Shown here: piece after piece, positions 17,634 to 27,724 of the stretch
Layout of the letters: every line of letters starts with the position of its first letter
Numbering within the stretch: the stretch's first letter is position 1
DNA from: Phocaeicola plebeius
Lineage (GTDB): Bacteria > Bacteroidota > Bacteroidia > Bacteroidales > Bacteroidaceae
Length of the DNA: 64,000 nucleotides
Direction: 5' to 3'
Assembly (NCBI RefSeq): GCF_003437535.1
Contig: NZ_QSQT01000020.1
Location: forward strand, 13,712 to 77,711
The notes under the pieces: model-generated
Databases searched by the model: none
What the model saw: the letters and a program-made list of their open reading frames with translations, nothing else
What the model was told of the DNA's origin: nothing
Position numbers and translations under genes: made by a program

Positions 17634-19172
17634 ATGCTTGTCAAACTTTTTGGAGCCGCCGTACAAGGCATTGACGCCACTATCGTGACAATTGAAGTCA
17701 ACTGTTCACGCGGTATAAAATTTTACCTGGTAGGACTTCCGGACTCTGCTGTCAAGGAGAGCCACGAACGTATCGTATCCGCTCTGCAAGTAAACGGATA
17801 CAAATTTCCTGCACGACAAATAGTAGTCAACATGGCTCCAGCCGATATCCGGAAAGAAGGTGCCTCGTACGACCTTCCGCTGGCTATCGGTATCTTAGCT
17901 GCCAATGAAACAATCTCCTCTGAACACTTGGCAGACTACCTCATCATTGGGGAACTAAGCCTGGACGGAAGTCTGCAGCCCATCAAAGGAGCACTCCCTA
18001 TCGCCATTGCGGCTCGCCAACAAGGTTTTAAGGGAATTATTCTTCCGCAACAGAATGCTTCGGAAGCCGCTGTCGTAAATAACCTGGATGTATATGGTGT
18101 GGAACGCATTACAGAAGTGATTGATTTTCTGAACGGCACACGAATCTTACAGCCTACCATTGTCAACACGCGTGAGGAATTCTACAAACACCAATCTATT
18201 TTTCCGTTTGACTTTGCAGAAGTAAAGGGACAGGAAAATGTGAAGCGAGCACTGGAAGTTGCAGCTGCAGGCGGACATAATGTACTGCTCATCGGTGCCC
18301 CAGGCAGTGGTAAGTCTATGATGGCTAAACGCCTTCCCAGCATTCTTCCCCCGCTTTCATTAGGAGAAAGCCTGGAAACGACCAAAATACACTCAGTGGC
18401 CGGGAAGTTAAAAAAGGGTTCTTCACTTATTGCTACCCGACCGTTCCGCAGTCCGCACCACACCATTTCTCAGGTAGCCATGGTGGGCGGAGGAGCTACG
18501 CCTCAACCCGGAGAAATCAGTCTGGCACATAATGGAGTGCTGTTTCTTGATGAACTTCCAGAATTTAGTAGAAGTGTACTAGAAGTGCTTCGCCAACCTC
18601 TTGAAGACCATCGTATCACTATTTCAAGAGCAAAGTACAGTCTGGAATATCCGGCCAATTTCCAGTTAATCGCATCGATGAACCCTTGCCCATGTGGATA
18701 CTACAATCATCCCACACGAAACTGTGTATGTAGTCCGGGACAAGTACAACGATACCTTAACAAGATTTCCGGTCCCTTACTCGACCGCATTGACATCCAA
18801 ATTGAGATTGTGCCCGTTCCCTTTGAAGAAATCTCCAAGATCACCCCGGGAGAAAGCAGTGCCTGCATCCGCGAACGTGTAATCCGTGCCCGACAGATAC
18901 AAGCCCAGCGTTTTGCAAACGAACCGGGAATCTACAGCAACGCCCAAATGACACCCAAACTGCTGCATCTCTACGCACAGCCGGATGCTGCCGGACTGGA
19001 ACTGTTAAGAAATGCCATGAACCGGCTGAATCTTTCAGCCCGTGCCTACGACCGCATACTGAAGGTTTCACGTACCATTGCCGATTTGGAAGGAAGTAAT
19101 GAGATACGTCCAGCACATTTGGCAGAGGCTATCAGCTATCGCAATCTGGACAGAGAAAACTGGGCCGGATAA
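17634..19172 (+). CDS. comM: YifB/ComM-family Mg-chelatase-like AAA+ ATPase
   Basis: The 512-aa protein has the family's N-terminal ChlI-like domain (CSRGIKFYLVGLPDSAVKES, VNMAPADIRKEGASYDLPLA), Walker A GAPGSGKSMMAKRLPSILPP (about residue 222), Walker B GVLFLDELPEFSRSVLEVLR, and the Cys-rich insert MNPCPCGYYNHPTRNCVCSP. The C-terminal Mg-chelatase domain ends in LADLEGSNEIRPAHLAEAIS. ComM homologues are branch-migration helicases that help integrate incoming single-stranded DNA in transformable bacteria. The role in Bacteroidales is not established. It is convergent with the GH106 gene. Confidence 0.95.
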   Translation: MLVKLFGAAVQGIDATIVTIEVNCSRGIKFYLVGLPDSAVKESHERIVSALQVNGYKFPARQIVVNMAPADIRKEGASYDLPLAIGILAANETISSEHLADYLIIGELSLDGSLQPIKGALPIAIAARQQGFKGIILPQQNASEAAVVNNLDVYGVERITEVIDFLNGTRILQPTIVNTREEFYKHQSIFPFDFAEVKGQENVKRALEVAAAGGHNVLLIGAPGSGKSMMAKRLPSILPPLSLGESLETTKIHSVAGKLKKGSSLIATRPFRSPHHTISQVAMVGGGATPQPGEISLAHNGVLFLDELPEFSRSVLEVLRQPLEDHRITISRAKYSLEYPANFQLIASMNPCPCGYYNHPTRNCVCSPGQVQRYLNKISGPLLDRIDIQIEIVPVPFEEISKITPGESSACIRERVIRARQIQAQRFANEPGIYSNAQMTPKLLHLYAQPDAAGLELLRNAMNRLNLSARAYDRILKVSRTIADLEGSNEIRPAHLAEAISYRNLDRENWAG

Positions 19173-19189
19173 TTATCTATCCAGCCCAG
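19160..19189. other. Hairpin at the convergent end of the comM-like and GH106 genes
   Basis: CTGGGCCGGATA (19160-19171) pairs with TATCCAGCCCAG (19178-19189) with one mismatch. It overlaps the last codons of the comM-like gene. There is no T-run, so terminator function is uncertain. Confidence 0.4.
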
Positions 19190-19193
19190 ACAA

Positions 19194-21965
19194 TCAAAAT
19201 AAATATTTAACAGGTATCAACCGGACTATTCCGTTCAACCCGGAAGGAAGTGTTTCCCAATGTCCGTAAGTACCTTTCTCGTAATTCAGCTTAGCCATAT
19301 TGATGTCCTCAAAAATGCGCCATTGCTTACCCTGACGGTCCATCTCAGCAATACTATTTGCCGGAAGGTTGGTGACTTCCACTTCTATGAGATTCTTACC
19401 AGACTTTAGCAATTGCCCTATGCTTAAACGGAAGAGAGCAGCCCAGGCTATACCAGCTTCTTGCCCATTTATACGCACACGTGCACTCTCACGCACGTCA
19501 CCCAGGTCCAAAACCCAGTCATCCGCCGATAATTCAGGCAAATCCAACTCCAATGAATACAATGCAGTACCCCGGTTAATCTTCGCAGCCGGATGTGCAA
19601 CCTCTGTCCATGAAGAAGGCGTATCTATTTTAAACTCCCCTTCAATAGCCGGATAGCTTTCCACGAATCTCAGTTTCCAACCATGATCCAAACTCAAACT
19701 ATAGTCCATTTCCTTCCTATATTTCCATTCAGGCTCTCCTTGCAAGGAACGAGTAAAAGTTTGAAGAATGATACTCTCTCCCGACTTCAATTGCATATAT
19801 ACTTGAGTTTTTCCTTCCACCTCGCGCGTTTTTGCAATTCCCCGTTTACCCGTCATCGGGTCAAAACACATGATATGTTTTTCAGGCACATTCAATGTTA
19901 CCCATCCTTCCACATCGTTAGCCTGTAAGTCGGAAATAAAATAATGATGTCCTTCCGTATGTGTACGCCGGATAAACTGTACCCCCCAACGTGTCTTCAG
20001 TTCTTCTGCCGGAACTCCCGTACGCTCTAATGTCTCATGGTAATCACTTCCCACGATGATACGCCCTTTCCCAAAATTAAAAGCCTGTGTGCCTCGGAAA
20101 GACTTTTCTCCTGGCAACTGTTCCAGCAATGCAAATAGTTGCTCCCGATTCTGTTTCAATGAAGCATATCCAGGCACATCTTCCGGATAATGTTCCACAA
20201 ATACTACAGTTGCCCCCTGACGTGCCAATGCGACCAACTTCTTTAAGGTAGAAACTGGAATCAATTTTACTGCAGGTACGATGAGTGCTTTATAACAAGC
20301 ACCTCCACGTGTCTTCAGCATACCATCCTGACACGATGTACTTTTAATAAAAGAATCAGAAATATAGTCTACATCATAGCCACCTGCCATAATGGTTTGT
20401 ATCGTCTTGATAAACTTCGGCGCATACTGATCCATCTTGTGAATATCAAAGCCAACAAAACGTCCTGGAATGTCATTCCACATATCATAAACCGGAAGAT
20501 AAACCAGGAAGTCATTATCAGGCTTACCTAATTGAAGAAAAGACTGACAACGAGTTATATACTCAAAGAAAGCCGGCGCGTCACGCCATATCGTATTGGT
20601 GGGCGACATGTTTATCGTAGCATAAAATAGCCAACCAGGCCAGGCTGCTTCTTTCGGAGAATAGGGGGTACCATGAAAAAATGCATGATTAACACCCGAC
20701 ACAAACATCAAATCCATATCAGGCTTACACTGTGAGAGGGAAGTACGAAAATGCTCCGTCAACCAGGTGAATGTTTCAGAAGAAGTGTAAGGTTTTCCCG
20801 CAATATGTGCAGCCGAAGAAGCATATTTCAGCATGGAAATATCTGAAAAATTAGGACGTGTAAGCGAATCACGCCTCAATCTCCTAATATGAAAATCAGT
20901 CAACCCAAACCCTTCGCACTCCGGAATATCCGCCGAAGCATACGTATCAATCAGATTGGCAGGAGATCCATGTGCCTGATTACGGGTCGTACTTCCATGC
21001 CCATGCGCCCATTTGGTCCATGCAGTCGTAAAGTTCTCAACCAGAAGTTCTCCCAATGTTTCCCTATAATCAGACACTAGACGACGTGTCAGTTCAGTTC
21101 GTTCCTGTGAGATAAACTCCGGAAAATGATTCTCTAGCCGATAACCACGACGTGCGGCAAATTCTTTCAAGAAAGCAGGAGTCCAATCGGCTCCGTACAC
21201 CTCATACGAATCATTGAAGAAGGTACGGGGAAAGTTGACCTTGTTTGTCTTGAAAGCCTTATCAAACTTCTCAAAGTAAGATTTTACGGCCACCGGACTA
21301 AAATGATCCATAACATACCCTTCTCCCCCGGGAGCCGCACGCTTTACTTTCTGAAAAGTCCGTCCCACAAACAATGCCACCAGCTTCCAGTCTCCTGTCG
21401 GAGCATCCCACTGTAAATATCCGTCTTTAACTTTCCTGGTCAGATTCACCACTTTTCCGTCTGCCCCATAAGCCATCAGACAATCCAGGTAAGCCACATC
21501 CCGCTGTTTCTCTTCTTTAGTATCACGAATGTCGATTTCCAACTTTACCGATTCACCTCCCTTTACCTCATAACATTCAAAAATAGCTTTTGCTGCTGCT
21601 TGTGAGAGAGATACCTCGGGGCCTCCGAAAGGCCATCCTGTTCCGGTATTCATATCAATGTCTATCCCGTTCATCTTACCCACCTCCTGCGTATAACGGA
21701 ACATTTCCATCCATTCGGGTGACAGAAAGCGGATATTATGAGATTCATTTCCCTTTACCCCATAAATAGGCGTAACCTCCAGACTTCCCAGCCCGGCTTT
21801 CCCATATTCCTTCAGGTTATAATTCAGATTATCTTTATCGACGGCACTTCCTAACCACCACCAGCGGCTGCCGGGACGTGCTTCAGGTCTCACCTCCGGC
21901 CAGTTTTGTGCAGCCGCCCCCATCGCAGAGCACAAAAGAAATAATAAGATGCTGTTCTTTTTCAT
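19194..21965 (-). CDS. GH106-type alpha-L-rhamnosidase-like glycosyl hydrolase
   Basis: The 923-aa exported protein has signal MKKNSILLFLLCSAMGAAAQ. It is recognisable by the family hallmarks RPGSRWWWLGSAV, GKAGLGSLEVTPIYGVKG and IDIDMNTGTGWPFGGPEVS. A C-terminal beta-sandwich carries ARVRINGQEAGIAWAALFRL. GH106 enzymes cleave alpha-L-rhamnose from rhamnogalacturonan and glycoproteins. Neighbouring GH2, GH28 and GH105 genes support a pectin role. It is transcribed away from the GH2 gene; both have candidate -7 elements in the shared 188-bp spacer. Confidence 0.9.
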   Translation of the reverse strand: MKKNSILLFLLCSAMGAAAQNWPEVRPEARPGSRWWWLGSAVDKDNLNYNLKEYGKAGLGSLEVTPIYGVKGNESHNIRFLSPEWMEMFRYTQEVGKMNGIDIDMNTGTGWPFGGPEVSLSQAAAKAIFECYEVKGGESVKLEIDIRDTKEEKQRDVAYLDCLMAYGADGKVVNLTRKVKDGYLQWDAPTGDWKLVALFVGRTFQKVKRAAPGGEGYVMDHFSPVAVKSYFEKFDKAFKTNKVNFPRTFFNDSYEVYGADWTPAFLKEFAARRGYRLENHFPEFISQERTELTRRLVSDYRETLGELLVENFTTAWTKWAHGHGSTTRNQAHGSPANLIDTYASADIPECEGFGLTDFHIRRLRRDSLTRPNFSDISMLKYASSAAHIAGKPYTSSETFTWLTEHFRTSLSQCKPDMDLMFVSGVNHAFFHGTPYSPKEAAWPGWLFYATINMSPTNTIWRDAPAFFEYITRCQSFLQLGKPDNDFLVYLPVYDMWNDIPGRFVGFDIHKMDQYAPKFIKTIQTIMAGGYDVDYISDSFIKSTSCQDGMLKTRGGACYKALIVPAVKLIPVSTLKKLVALARQGATVVFVEHYPEDVPGYASLKQNREQLFALLEQLPGEKSFRGTQAFNFGKGRIIVGSDYHETLERTGVPAEELKTRWGVQFIRRTHTEGHHYFISDLQANDVEGWVTLNVPEKHIMCFDPMTGKRGIAKTREVEGKTQVYMQLKSGESIILQTFTRSLQGEPEWKYRKEMDYSLSLDHGWKLRFVESYPAIEGEFKIDTPSSWTEVAHPAAKINRGTALYSLELDLPELSADDWVLDLGDVRESARVRINGQEAGIAWAALFRLSIGQLLKSGKNLIEVEVTNLPANSIAEMDRQGKQWRIFEDINMAKLNYEKGTYGHWETLPSGLNGIVRLIPVKYLF

Positions 21966-21992
21966 GGAATTACAAATTAGGTTTCATACTTG

Positions 21993-22000
21993 CAAAGATA
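21993..22000 (-). promoter_or_regulatory. Candidate -7 element of the GH106 gene
   Basis: Plus-strand CAAAGATA is TATCTTTG on the minus strand, 28 bp before the GH106 start. A weak GTTG lies 18 bp upstream of it. Confidence 0.45.
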
Positions 22001-22119
22001 AAAGTTATACAGCCCTTACAACTATAGGAATGTACAGATTCATGGATTTTTGTACGCCTGATACACAATCTTCCGAGCAAGATGTACATTATTCCATTCA
22101 TTCATTTCATGAAGGTGCG

Positions 22120-22127
22120 TATCTTTG
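22120..22127 (+). promoter_or_regulatory. Candidate -7 element of the GH2 gene
   Basis: TATCTTTG matches TAnnTTTG, 27 bp before the ATG at 22154. It lies inside the longest open frame, which supports the downstream start. Confidence 0.5.
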
Positions 22128-22153
22128 TAGAAAACAAATCAATAAACACGGAT

Positions 22154-25066
22154 ATGAAAAACAACTTTATCAGACTGACCCTACTTGCCAGCCTTTTCTG
22201 CAACGTGCCTGGCTTGCATTTGCAAGCGCAAGCCCCACATCCGGAACGAATTTATCTTTCAGGAACCGGTATTGACAATACCGTGACATGGGACTTTCTC
22301 TGCTCAAAAGGACAAAACAGCGGCAAATGGAAAAAGATAGAAGTTCCCTGCAACTGGGAACTGCAAGGATTTGGAGAATATACTTACGGACGATGGTATA
22401 CCATCAAAGGTGCCAAACCAAGTGATGAAACAGGTATTTATCGCCACAAATTCGAGGCTCCCAAATCATGGAGCGGCCAGCGGGTAAAAATTTATTTTGA
22501 CGGAGTCATGACCGATACGGAAGTCTTAATCAACGGCAAACTGGCCGGAGAAATGCATCAGGGCGGATTCAACCGTTTTTGTTATGACATCACCGACTTA
22601 CTCACCCTCGGAAAGAAAAATACACTTGAAGTAAAAGTCGCTAAGGAATCTGCTAATTCATCCATCAACGCCGCAGAACGTAAAGCTGACTGGTGGCTTT
22701 ATGGAGGAATTTATCGTCCGGTATGGCTGGAAGTTGTTCCACAGGTACACATTGAACACTTTGTACTTAATGCCGACCAGCATGGCAAATTTCAAGCTTC
22801 ATGTGAAATGTATGGCGATGCGAAAGGATATGAACTTCACGTATCGGTACGAGGCCTGAAAGACGGAAAGACTGCCCTGACAAATACGGGACAATCTGCA
22901 CTTTCCAAGAAAATTACAGATTCCGGCAAGGAACAACAGATAGAAGGACAATGGGCAGACATTCAAACCTGGTCCACAGAAGATCCTAACCTGTATGTAG
23001 CTCGTCTGGAGTTGAAATCACCGGAAGGAAAGGTGATTCAGACACGTGAAACCAGAATCGGCTTCCGTACCGTCGAGTTTTTCCCACAAGACGGAGTATA
23101 TCTGAACGGAACCAAACTCGTCGTAAAAGGTATTAACCGCCATTCATTCTCCGTAGACGGAGGAAGAGCCACCAGTGCAGCCATGAGTCGTCAGGACGCA
23201 CTTCTCATCAAGGAAATGAACATGAACGCGGTAAGATCGCACTATGCCCCCGACGAACATTTCCTGGATATGTGCGATTCACTGGGTATCGTATACATGG
23301 ATGAACTGGCAGGATGGCAGAATTGCTACGACGAAAAAGTGGGTAGCAAACTGGTGAAAGAGATGGTACAGCGCGATGTCAATCATCCGTCCATCATCAT
23401 CTGGAGTAATGGAAATGAAGGAGGATGGAATTATCAACTGGATAAACTATTTGCTCAATACGACAAGCTTCAAAAACGGCATGTAGTCCACCCATGGGCC
23501 GACTTTAACGACCTGGATACGCACCATTATCCGGCTTATCTGACAGGAGTAGCCCGATTTACCAATGGCTATAAGGTCTTTATGCCTACAGAATTCATGC
23601 ATGCCATGTACGACCAAGGAGGAGGTGCCGGATTACGGGATTTCTGGGATCGCTGGAATACGAACCCGCTATTTGCCGGAGGATTTATCTGGGTATTCTG
23701 CGATGAAGCTCCCAAACGGAGTGACAAAGGAGGTATTCTGGATTCTGACAAATCGAATGCACCTGATGGAGTAGTTGGTCCTCGCCGTGAAAAAGAAGGC
23801 AGCTTCTATGCCATCCGTGCCCAATGGTCACCCATCCAGCTGAAACCACTACTCATCACCTCTCATTTTAACGGTAATTTCCTGGTTACCAACGAATATA
23901 CTTACACGAATCTGAAGGAATGCAAAATGACATACAAAGTATTGTCATGTGACACTCCATTGAAAGGTGTAACACAATCCATTGAATTAAGCCACGGAGA
24001 AGTTACTCTCCCTGCTATCCAGCCAGGAGAAACCGGCACAGCCCATTTCGACCTTCCGGACAACTTCCATGAAGGTGATGTACTGGAACTGGAAGCTTTC
24101 GATAAAAATGGACATAGCATCTGCAACTGGAGCTACCCCATCCGCCTGGTAAAACAATATTTTGACCATAAGATGGCACAATCACCCATGACCCTGGAAG
24201 CACTTCCCAAAGCTACCGCCTCACGCAATGCCAGCCACATCGTACTGAACAGTGCGAAGGTAAGTGTAACGTTTGATGCCACTACCGGTATCATCAAGCA
24301 AGTAAAAGCAGGAGAAACAGAGGTTCCGTTCAAGGACGGTCCGGTAGCTGTAGGAATGAAAATGCGCTATGAGCCTTCACTCAGTTACGTGCGTGAGACA
24401 CAAGAAGAAGCTATATTCTGTGCCAAATATAAAGGAGCAGCCGACTCCATTGTCTGGCGTCTGACCGATCAAGGACTGCTTTATATGGATGCCATCCTAC
24501 TGAACCGCGCATCCGGAGGAGGAGGATTTGACGATGCCTTTATGGATACCAAGGTATACAACCTCGGATTGACCTTCTCTTACCCGGAAGCAAACTGTAC
24601 CGGCATGAAATGGCTGGGACGTGGTCCCTATCGTGTATGGAAGAACCGTATCCCTGGTACCAACTATAACATCTGGCATAAAGATTACAACAATACCATT
24701 ACAGGAGAAAGTTTTGAAAATCTGATTTATCCAGAATTTAAAGGATATCATGCCCACATGTACTGGGCTACACTGGAAAGCGACAAAACACCGTTTACTG
24801 TTTATTCAAGAAACGATGGAATCTTCTATCACATCTTTACGCCGGAAGAACCCGTAGGACGTGTCAGAAGAACTATGCCGCAATTCCCTGAGGGTGATAT
24901 ATCTTTCTTGCTTGACATACCGGCTATTTGCTCCTTCAAACCCATCGAGCAACAAGGCCCCAACAGCCAACCTGGAAATATCCGCATTAAACAAGGGGAT
25001 GAAGGATTACATTTGAACCTGATGTTCGACTTCCGCCCGTCTGCCAATATCAATACCTCAAGATAG
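22154..25066 (+). CDS. GH2 family beta-galactosidase/glycosidase
   Basis: I use the ATG at 22154 (MKNNFIRLTLLASLFCNVPG, a signal peptide), giving 970 aa. Domains in order are a sugar-binding jelly roll (about 60-215: VPCNWELQGFGEY, VKIYFDGVMTDTEVLINGKL), an Ig-like domain, and a TIM barrel (about 330-620). The barrel has VKGINRHSFSVDGGRATSAA, the acid/base Glu in IIIWSNGNEGGWNYQL and the likely nucleophile Glu in FMPTEFMHAM. A beta-galactosidase small-chain-like C-terminal domain follows (GLTFSYPEANCTGMKWLGRG). It probably removes galactose side chains of rhamnogalacturonan in the periplasm; substrate is inferred from neighbours. Confidence 0.92.
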   Translation: MKNNFIRLTLLASLFCNVPGLHLQAQAPHPERIYLSGTGIDNTVTWDFLCSKGQNSGKWKKIEVPCNWELQGFGEYTYGRWYTIKGAKPSDETGIYRHKFEAPKSWSGQRVKIYFDGVMTDTEVLINGKLAGEMHQGGFNRFCYDITDLLTLGKKNTLEVKVAKESANSSINAAERKADWWLYGGIYRPVWLEVVPQVHIEHFVLNADQHGKFQASCEMYGDAKGYELHVSVRGLKDGKTALTNTGQSALSKKITDSGKEQQIEGQWADIQTWSTEDPNLYVARLELKSPEGKVIQTRETRIGFRTVEFFPQDGVYLNGTKLVVKGINRHSFSVDGGRATSAAMSRQDALLIKEMNMNAVRSHYAPDEHFLDMCDSLGIVYMDELAGWQNCYDEKVGSKLVKEMVQRDVNHPSIIIWSNGNEGGWNYQLDKLFAQYDKLQKRHVVHPWADFNDLDTHHYPAYLTGVARFTNGYKVFMPTEFMHAMYDQGGGAGLRDFWDRWNTNPLFAGGFIWVFCDEAPKRSDKGGILDSDKSNAPDGVVGPRREKEGSFYAIRAQWSPIQLKPLLITSHFNGNFLVTNEYTYTNLKECKMTYKVLSCDTPLKGVTQSIELSHGEVTLPAIQPGETGTAHFDLPDNFHEGDVLELEAFDKNGHSICNWSYPIRLVKQYFDHKMAQSPMTLEALPKATASRNASHIVLNSAKVSVTFDATTGIIKQVKAGETEVPFKDGPVAVGMKMRYEPSLSYVRETQEEAIFCAKYKGAADSIVWRLTDQGLLYMDAILLNRASGGGGFDDAFMDTKVYNLGLTFSYPEANCTGMKWLGRGPYRVWKNRIPGTNYNIWHKDYNNTITGESFENLIYPEFKGYHAHMYWATLESDKTPFTVYSRNDGIFYHIFTPEEPVGRVRRTMPQFPEGDISFLLDIPAICSFKPIEQQGPNSQPGNIRIKQGDEGLHLNLMFDFRPSANINTSR

Positions 25067-25087
25067 AACAAACACACTGTAACAAAG

Positions 25088-25117
25088 AGCCGTCTTGCAT
25101 TGCGAGGCGGCTTTTTT
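25088..25117 (+). terminator. Intrinsic terminator after the GH2 gene
   Basis: AGCCGTCTT pairs with GAGGCGGCT (with G-U pairs) followed by six T residues. Confidence 0.75.
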
Positions 25118-25147
25118 ACTTTTATACAAAAATCACGGTTTTCCGTG

Positions 25148-25178
25148 TTTCCCTTCCTCATAAGACAGACTATATTTG
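25148..25178 (+). promoter_or_regulatory. Candidate promoter of the LytTR gene
   Basis: TTTC (25148-25151) and TATATTTG (25171-25178) are separated by 19 bp, close to the Bacteroides TTTG-N19-TAnnTTTG pattern. The predicted start near 25185 fits the ATG at 25208 and excludes longer upstream starts. Confidence 0.55.
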
Positions 25179-25207
25179 GCCCTAAAGGAATAGAAAACAC
25201 AGGAAAG

Positions 25208-25618
25208 ATGGAAATGACAGAAATACAACGATACAAAATAGCCTTAGAACGTCTTAAGCAACTTTCCGACATAAGATTGGGGAAACCTCTGCTTATTCAA
25301 ACCTTAATGGGAAACCTGCGTGTCCTACACTCCAACCACATCGGTTATTTCAAATACATCTCAACCAAAAAGAGTTGGGAGATAGCATTAACCGACGGCT
25401 CCTTTGTCCGGCTAAAAGAAAACCTGCGCGCGAAAAATTTATGTGCATATAATGACCGATTTATACAAATCCATCAATCCTATATCATCAACATACAGTA
25501 TCTGTGCATGATACAAAACAACCACTGCATCATGTATCCTCCTTTTCATCATATCAATGAACTCTGTATCTCACAAAAATACAAAAGGGAACTGACCGCC
25601 TATTTCTACCAATTCTGA
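25208..25618 (+). CDS. Stand-alone LytTR-type DNA-binding protein
   Basis: The 136-aa protein has only a LytTR-like domain (about 25-135): LLIQTLMGNLRVLHSNHIGY, YFKYISTKKSWEIALTDGSF, RLKENLRAKNL and RFIQIHQSYIINIQYL. These are the expected beta-strand and recognition positions of the family. There is no receiver domain. The ATG at 25208 fits the upstream promoter; an ATG two codons later (25214) has better spacing to an AGGAAAG. It lies between the GH2 gene and a TPR histidine kinase, so it may help regulate the pectin genes. That is inference from position. Confidence 0.75.
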   Translation: MEMTEIQRYKIALERLKQLSDIRLGKPLLIQTLMGNLRVLHSNHIGYFKYISTKKSWEIALTDGSFVRLKENLRAKNLCAYNDRFIQIHQSYIINIQYLCMIQNNHCIMYPPFHHINELCISQKYKRELTAYFYQF

Positions 25619-25745
25619 AGCGGATAACCCAGCTCACAATGTCATATCATTCAATCATTTCAGTCAAAATCCAAGATATTTTCCTCTGAAATTTGTATAT
25701 TCCACAAAAAGGAATTATTTTGTCAAAATCACAAAAATACATTAC

Positions 25746-27653
25746 ATGAAAAAGCATATCCTTTTACTTGGCATCTTCTTGAGCCTTACAGTTTTCCTGT
25801 CAGTACAAGCAGGAAATACGGTAATCGACAGTCTAAAACAGGAAATACGACAAGCCGAACGAGAACCCTCTTCCAAAGAAAAATTAATTGAATTATATCA
25901 ATTCCTGGGTGCAGAATATGAAACTCTGGACCACGATTCATCCTACCATTATATACAAAAGGGACTCTCTCTTTACCCGCAACCTGCCTTTGAGGAAGAA
26001 GGCTACCTGCAACTGCTCAACTCATTGGCCAACTATCTTTTCATGGAGGGAAAGTTAGAACAAGCCAAAGAAACATTCAAGACAGTAGCCGCACATGCCC
26101 CCAAGCTCAAAGAACGAAGATACGATCTGGAAGGAGTCGTAGAATCTTCCATTGGCGTTTGCTACCGTAAATTAGGCATGTTCGATTCAGCCGTATATCA
26201 CTATAATCGCGCGCTCGATTTCTGTAAGAAAACAGAAAAATACGAAGACATCGCCTCCACTTATTACAATATTGGCGTACTTTACCATCTCAACAAACGC
26301 TATGAAGAGGCCTTGGAACAAGGAAAGTTAGCGGCAGACTATGCCCGAAAGGCAAAAGACACATTAATGGAATTATATGCCAACACGCTTATCGGCGGAT
26401 GCTATTGCAACATGGGGAAATATGCAGAAGCCAGTCAGATTCTAAAAAGAAATGTCCAAAAAGCATTAGAGATAGAATATCCCCTACTTGCCATGAGTTC
26501 TCTAAGCCCCTTACTAAGTACCTACCAATTGTGGAATAAAAAAGATTCTGTCAGAATTTTTCTGAAAAAAGGAGAAGAACTGATCCATCAGATTCCGGAA
26601 AACAGTCCGACAGCACTTGAATTTTATGGCACTCAAGCCAGCCTGTACAACTGGATTGGAGAATTTCAGAAAAGTCTCGATATCCTGACAAACAAGTCGT
26701 TGATTCAAACGCAACTTCCATACGACAAGTATCATATTTTGATGGCACGTAATTACGAAGGGCTGGGCAACTATCAGAAAGCATTCCACTGCATGCAGGA
26801 AGCATGTATTTATAAAGATTCCGTTTTCGATGGAAAAATAAAAAATGAGCTGTCGGAGCTGAATGAAAAATTAAGAAATAGCGACAAGGAATTGAAGATT
26901 GCTCTTCTGGAAAGAAATCAGGCACAAGAGAAAGAAACCCGCCTGCGCCATACCGTCTACTACCTTACGGTTATCGGACTGCTTTTAATTGCCATCTCCA
27001 TCCTGCTGCATAAACGGAAAGTACAGAAGAAAGAGACCGAACTGATAGCTGCACGTCAGTACATTGAAGGCCTGGAAAATGAACGTAAACGGCTTGCCAA
27101 GGATTTACACGATGGAGTTTGCAACGACCTGTTAGGAGCCATACTCCAAATACAGCAGCATATTTCTTCCGAAGAACAAAAGACAACTACCATTCAGACG
27201 CTGGAAGAAATACGCAATGGCGTAAGAGCCATCTCGCACGAATTGATGCCACCTAATTTCCAGTTTACTGATTTGAACGAAATGCTGGCCGACTATTTTG
27301 CGAAAATGCAGGAAGTATCAGGAGTGAACATATCCTATGCTCCCCACGCCCACACAGACTGGACCACTATTCCGGAACACATAGGATATGAAATCTACCG
27401 CATCATGCAGGAAACCATCGGAAACATCTTAAAACATACTCAGGCAAAGCAGATTCACATTCAACTAAAAAAAGAAGACACCCAACTTGTCATTCACCTG
27501 CATTATGACGGAGACTGGAATCCGCATGCCGATTCATCCAAAGGAATCGGCCTACGTACCATCAACGACCGATTAAAAACCATTGGAGGGAATTACAAGA
27601 TAGAAAAAGACGATACAGGAGTAAATATCCATATTCATACATTTCTTCATTGA
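25746..27653 (+). CDS. TPR-containing membrane sensor histidine kinase (HisKA_3/NarX class)
   Basis: The 635-aa protein has a signal peptide (MKKHILLLGIFLSLTVFLSV) and periplasmic tetratricopeptide repeats (about 30-380, for example GVCYRKLGMFDSAVYHYNRA and YYNIGVLYHLNKRYEEALEQ). One membrane helix follows at about 400-420 (VYYLTVIGLLLIAISILL), then a HisKA_3 dimerisation domain with the phospho-acceptor His at about residue 455 in RKRLAKDLHDGVCNDLLGAI. The HATPase domain has IMQETIGNILKHTQAKQI and KGIGLRTINDRLKTIGG. It pairs with the LuxR-type regulator 71 bp downstream. The ligand is unknown. TPR sensors of this type are a common Bacteroidales design. Confidence 0.92.
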   Translation: MKKHILLLGIFLSLTVFLSVQAGNTVIDSLKQEIRQAEREPSSKEKLIELYQFLGAEYETLDHDSSYHYIQKGLSLYPQPAFEEEGYLQLLNSLANYLFMEGKLEQAKETFKTVAAHAPKLKERRYDLEGVVESSIGVCYRKLGMFDSAVYHYNRALDFCKKTEKYEDIASTYYNIGVLYHLNKRYEEALEQGKLAADYARKAKDTLMELYANTLIGGCYCNMGKYAEASQILKRNVQKALEIEYPLLAMSSLSPLLSTYQLWNKKDSVRIFLKKGEELIHQIPENSPTALEFYGTQASLYNWIGEFQKSLDILTNKSLIQTQLPYDKYHILMARNYEGLGNYQKAFHCMQEACIYKDSVFDGKIKNELSELNEKLRNSDKELKIALLERNQAQEKETRLRHTVYYLTVIGLLLIAISILLHKRKVQKKETELIAARQYIEGLENERKRLAKDLHDGVCNDLLGAILQIQQHISSEEQKTTTIQTLEEIRNGVRAISHELMPPNFQFTDLNEMLADYFAKMQEVSGVNISYAPHAHTDWTTIPEHIGYEIYRIMQETIGNILKHTQAKQIHIQLKKEDTQLVIHLHYDGDWNPHADSSKGIGLRTINDRLKTIGGNYKIEKDDTGVNIHIHTFLH

Positions 27654-27724
27654 AAAAATCACGGTTTTCAGTGAAAATCTTCTCGATGAATCTTTTTTTC
27701 TTTGCAGTATAAAAATGCGACAAA

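Noticed and set aside
19160..19189. Firm intrinsic terminator for the comM-like gene
   Set aside because: The stem is strong but there is no T-run on either strand, so it is listed only as a hairpin.
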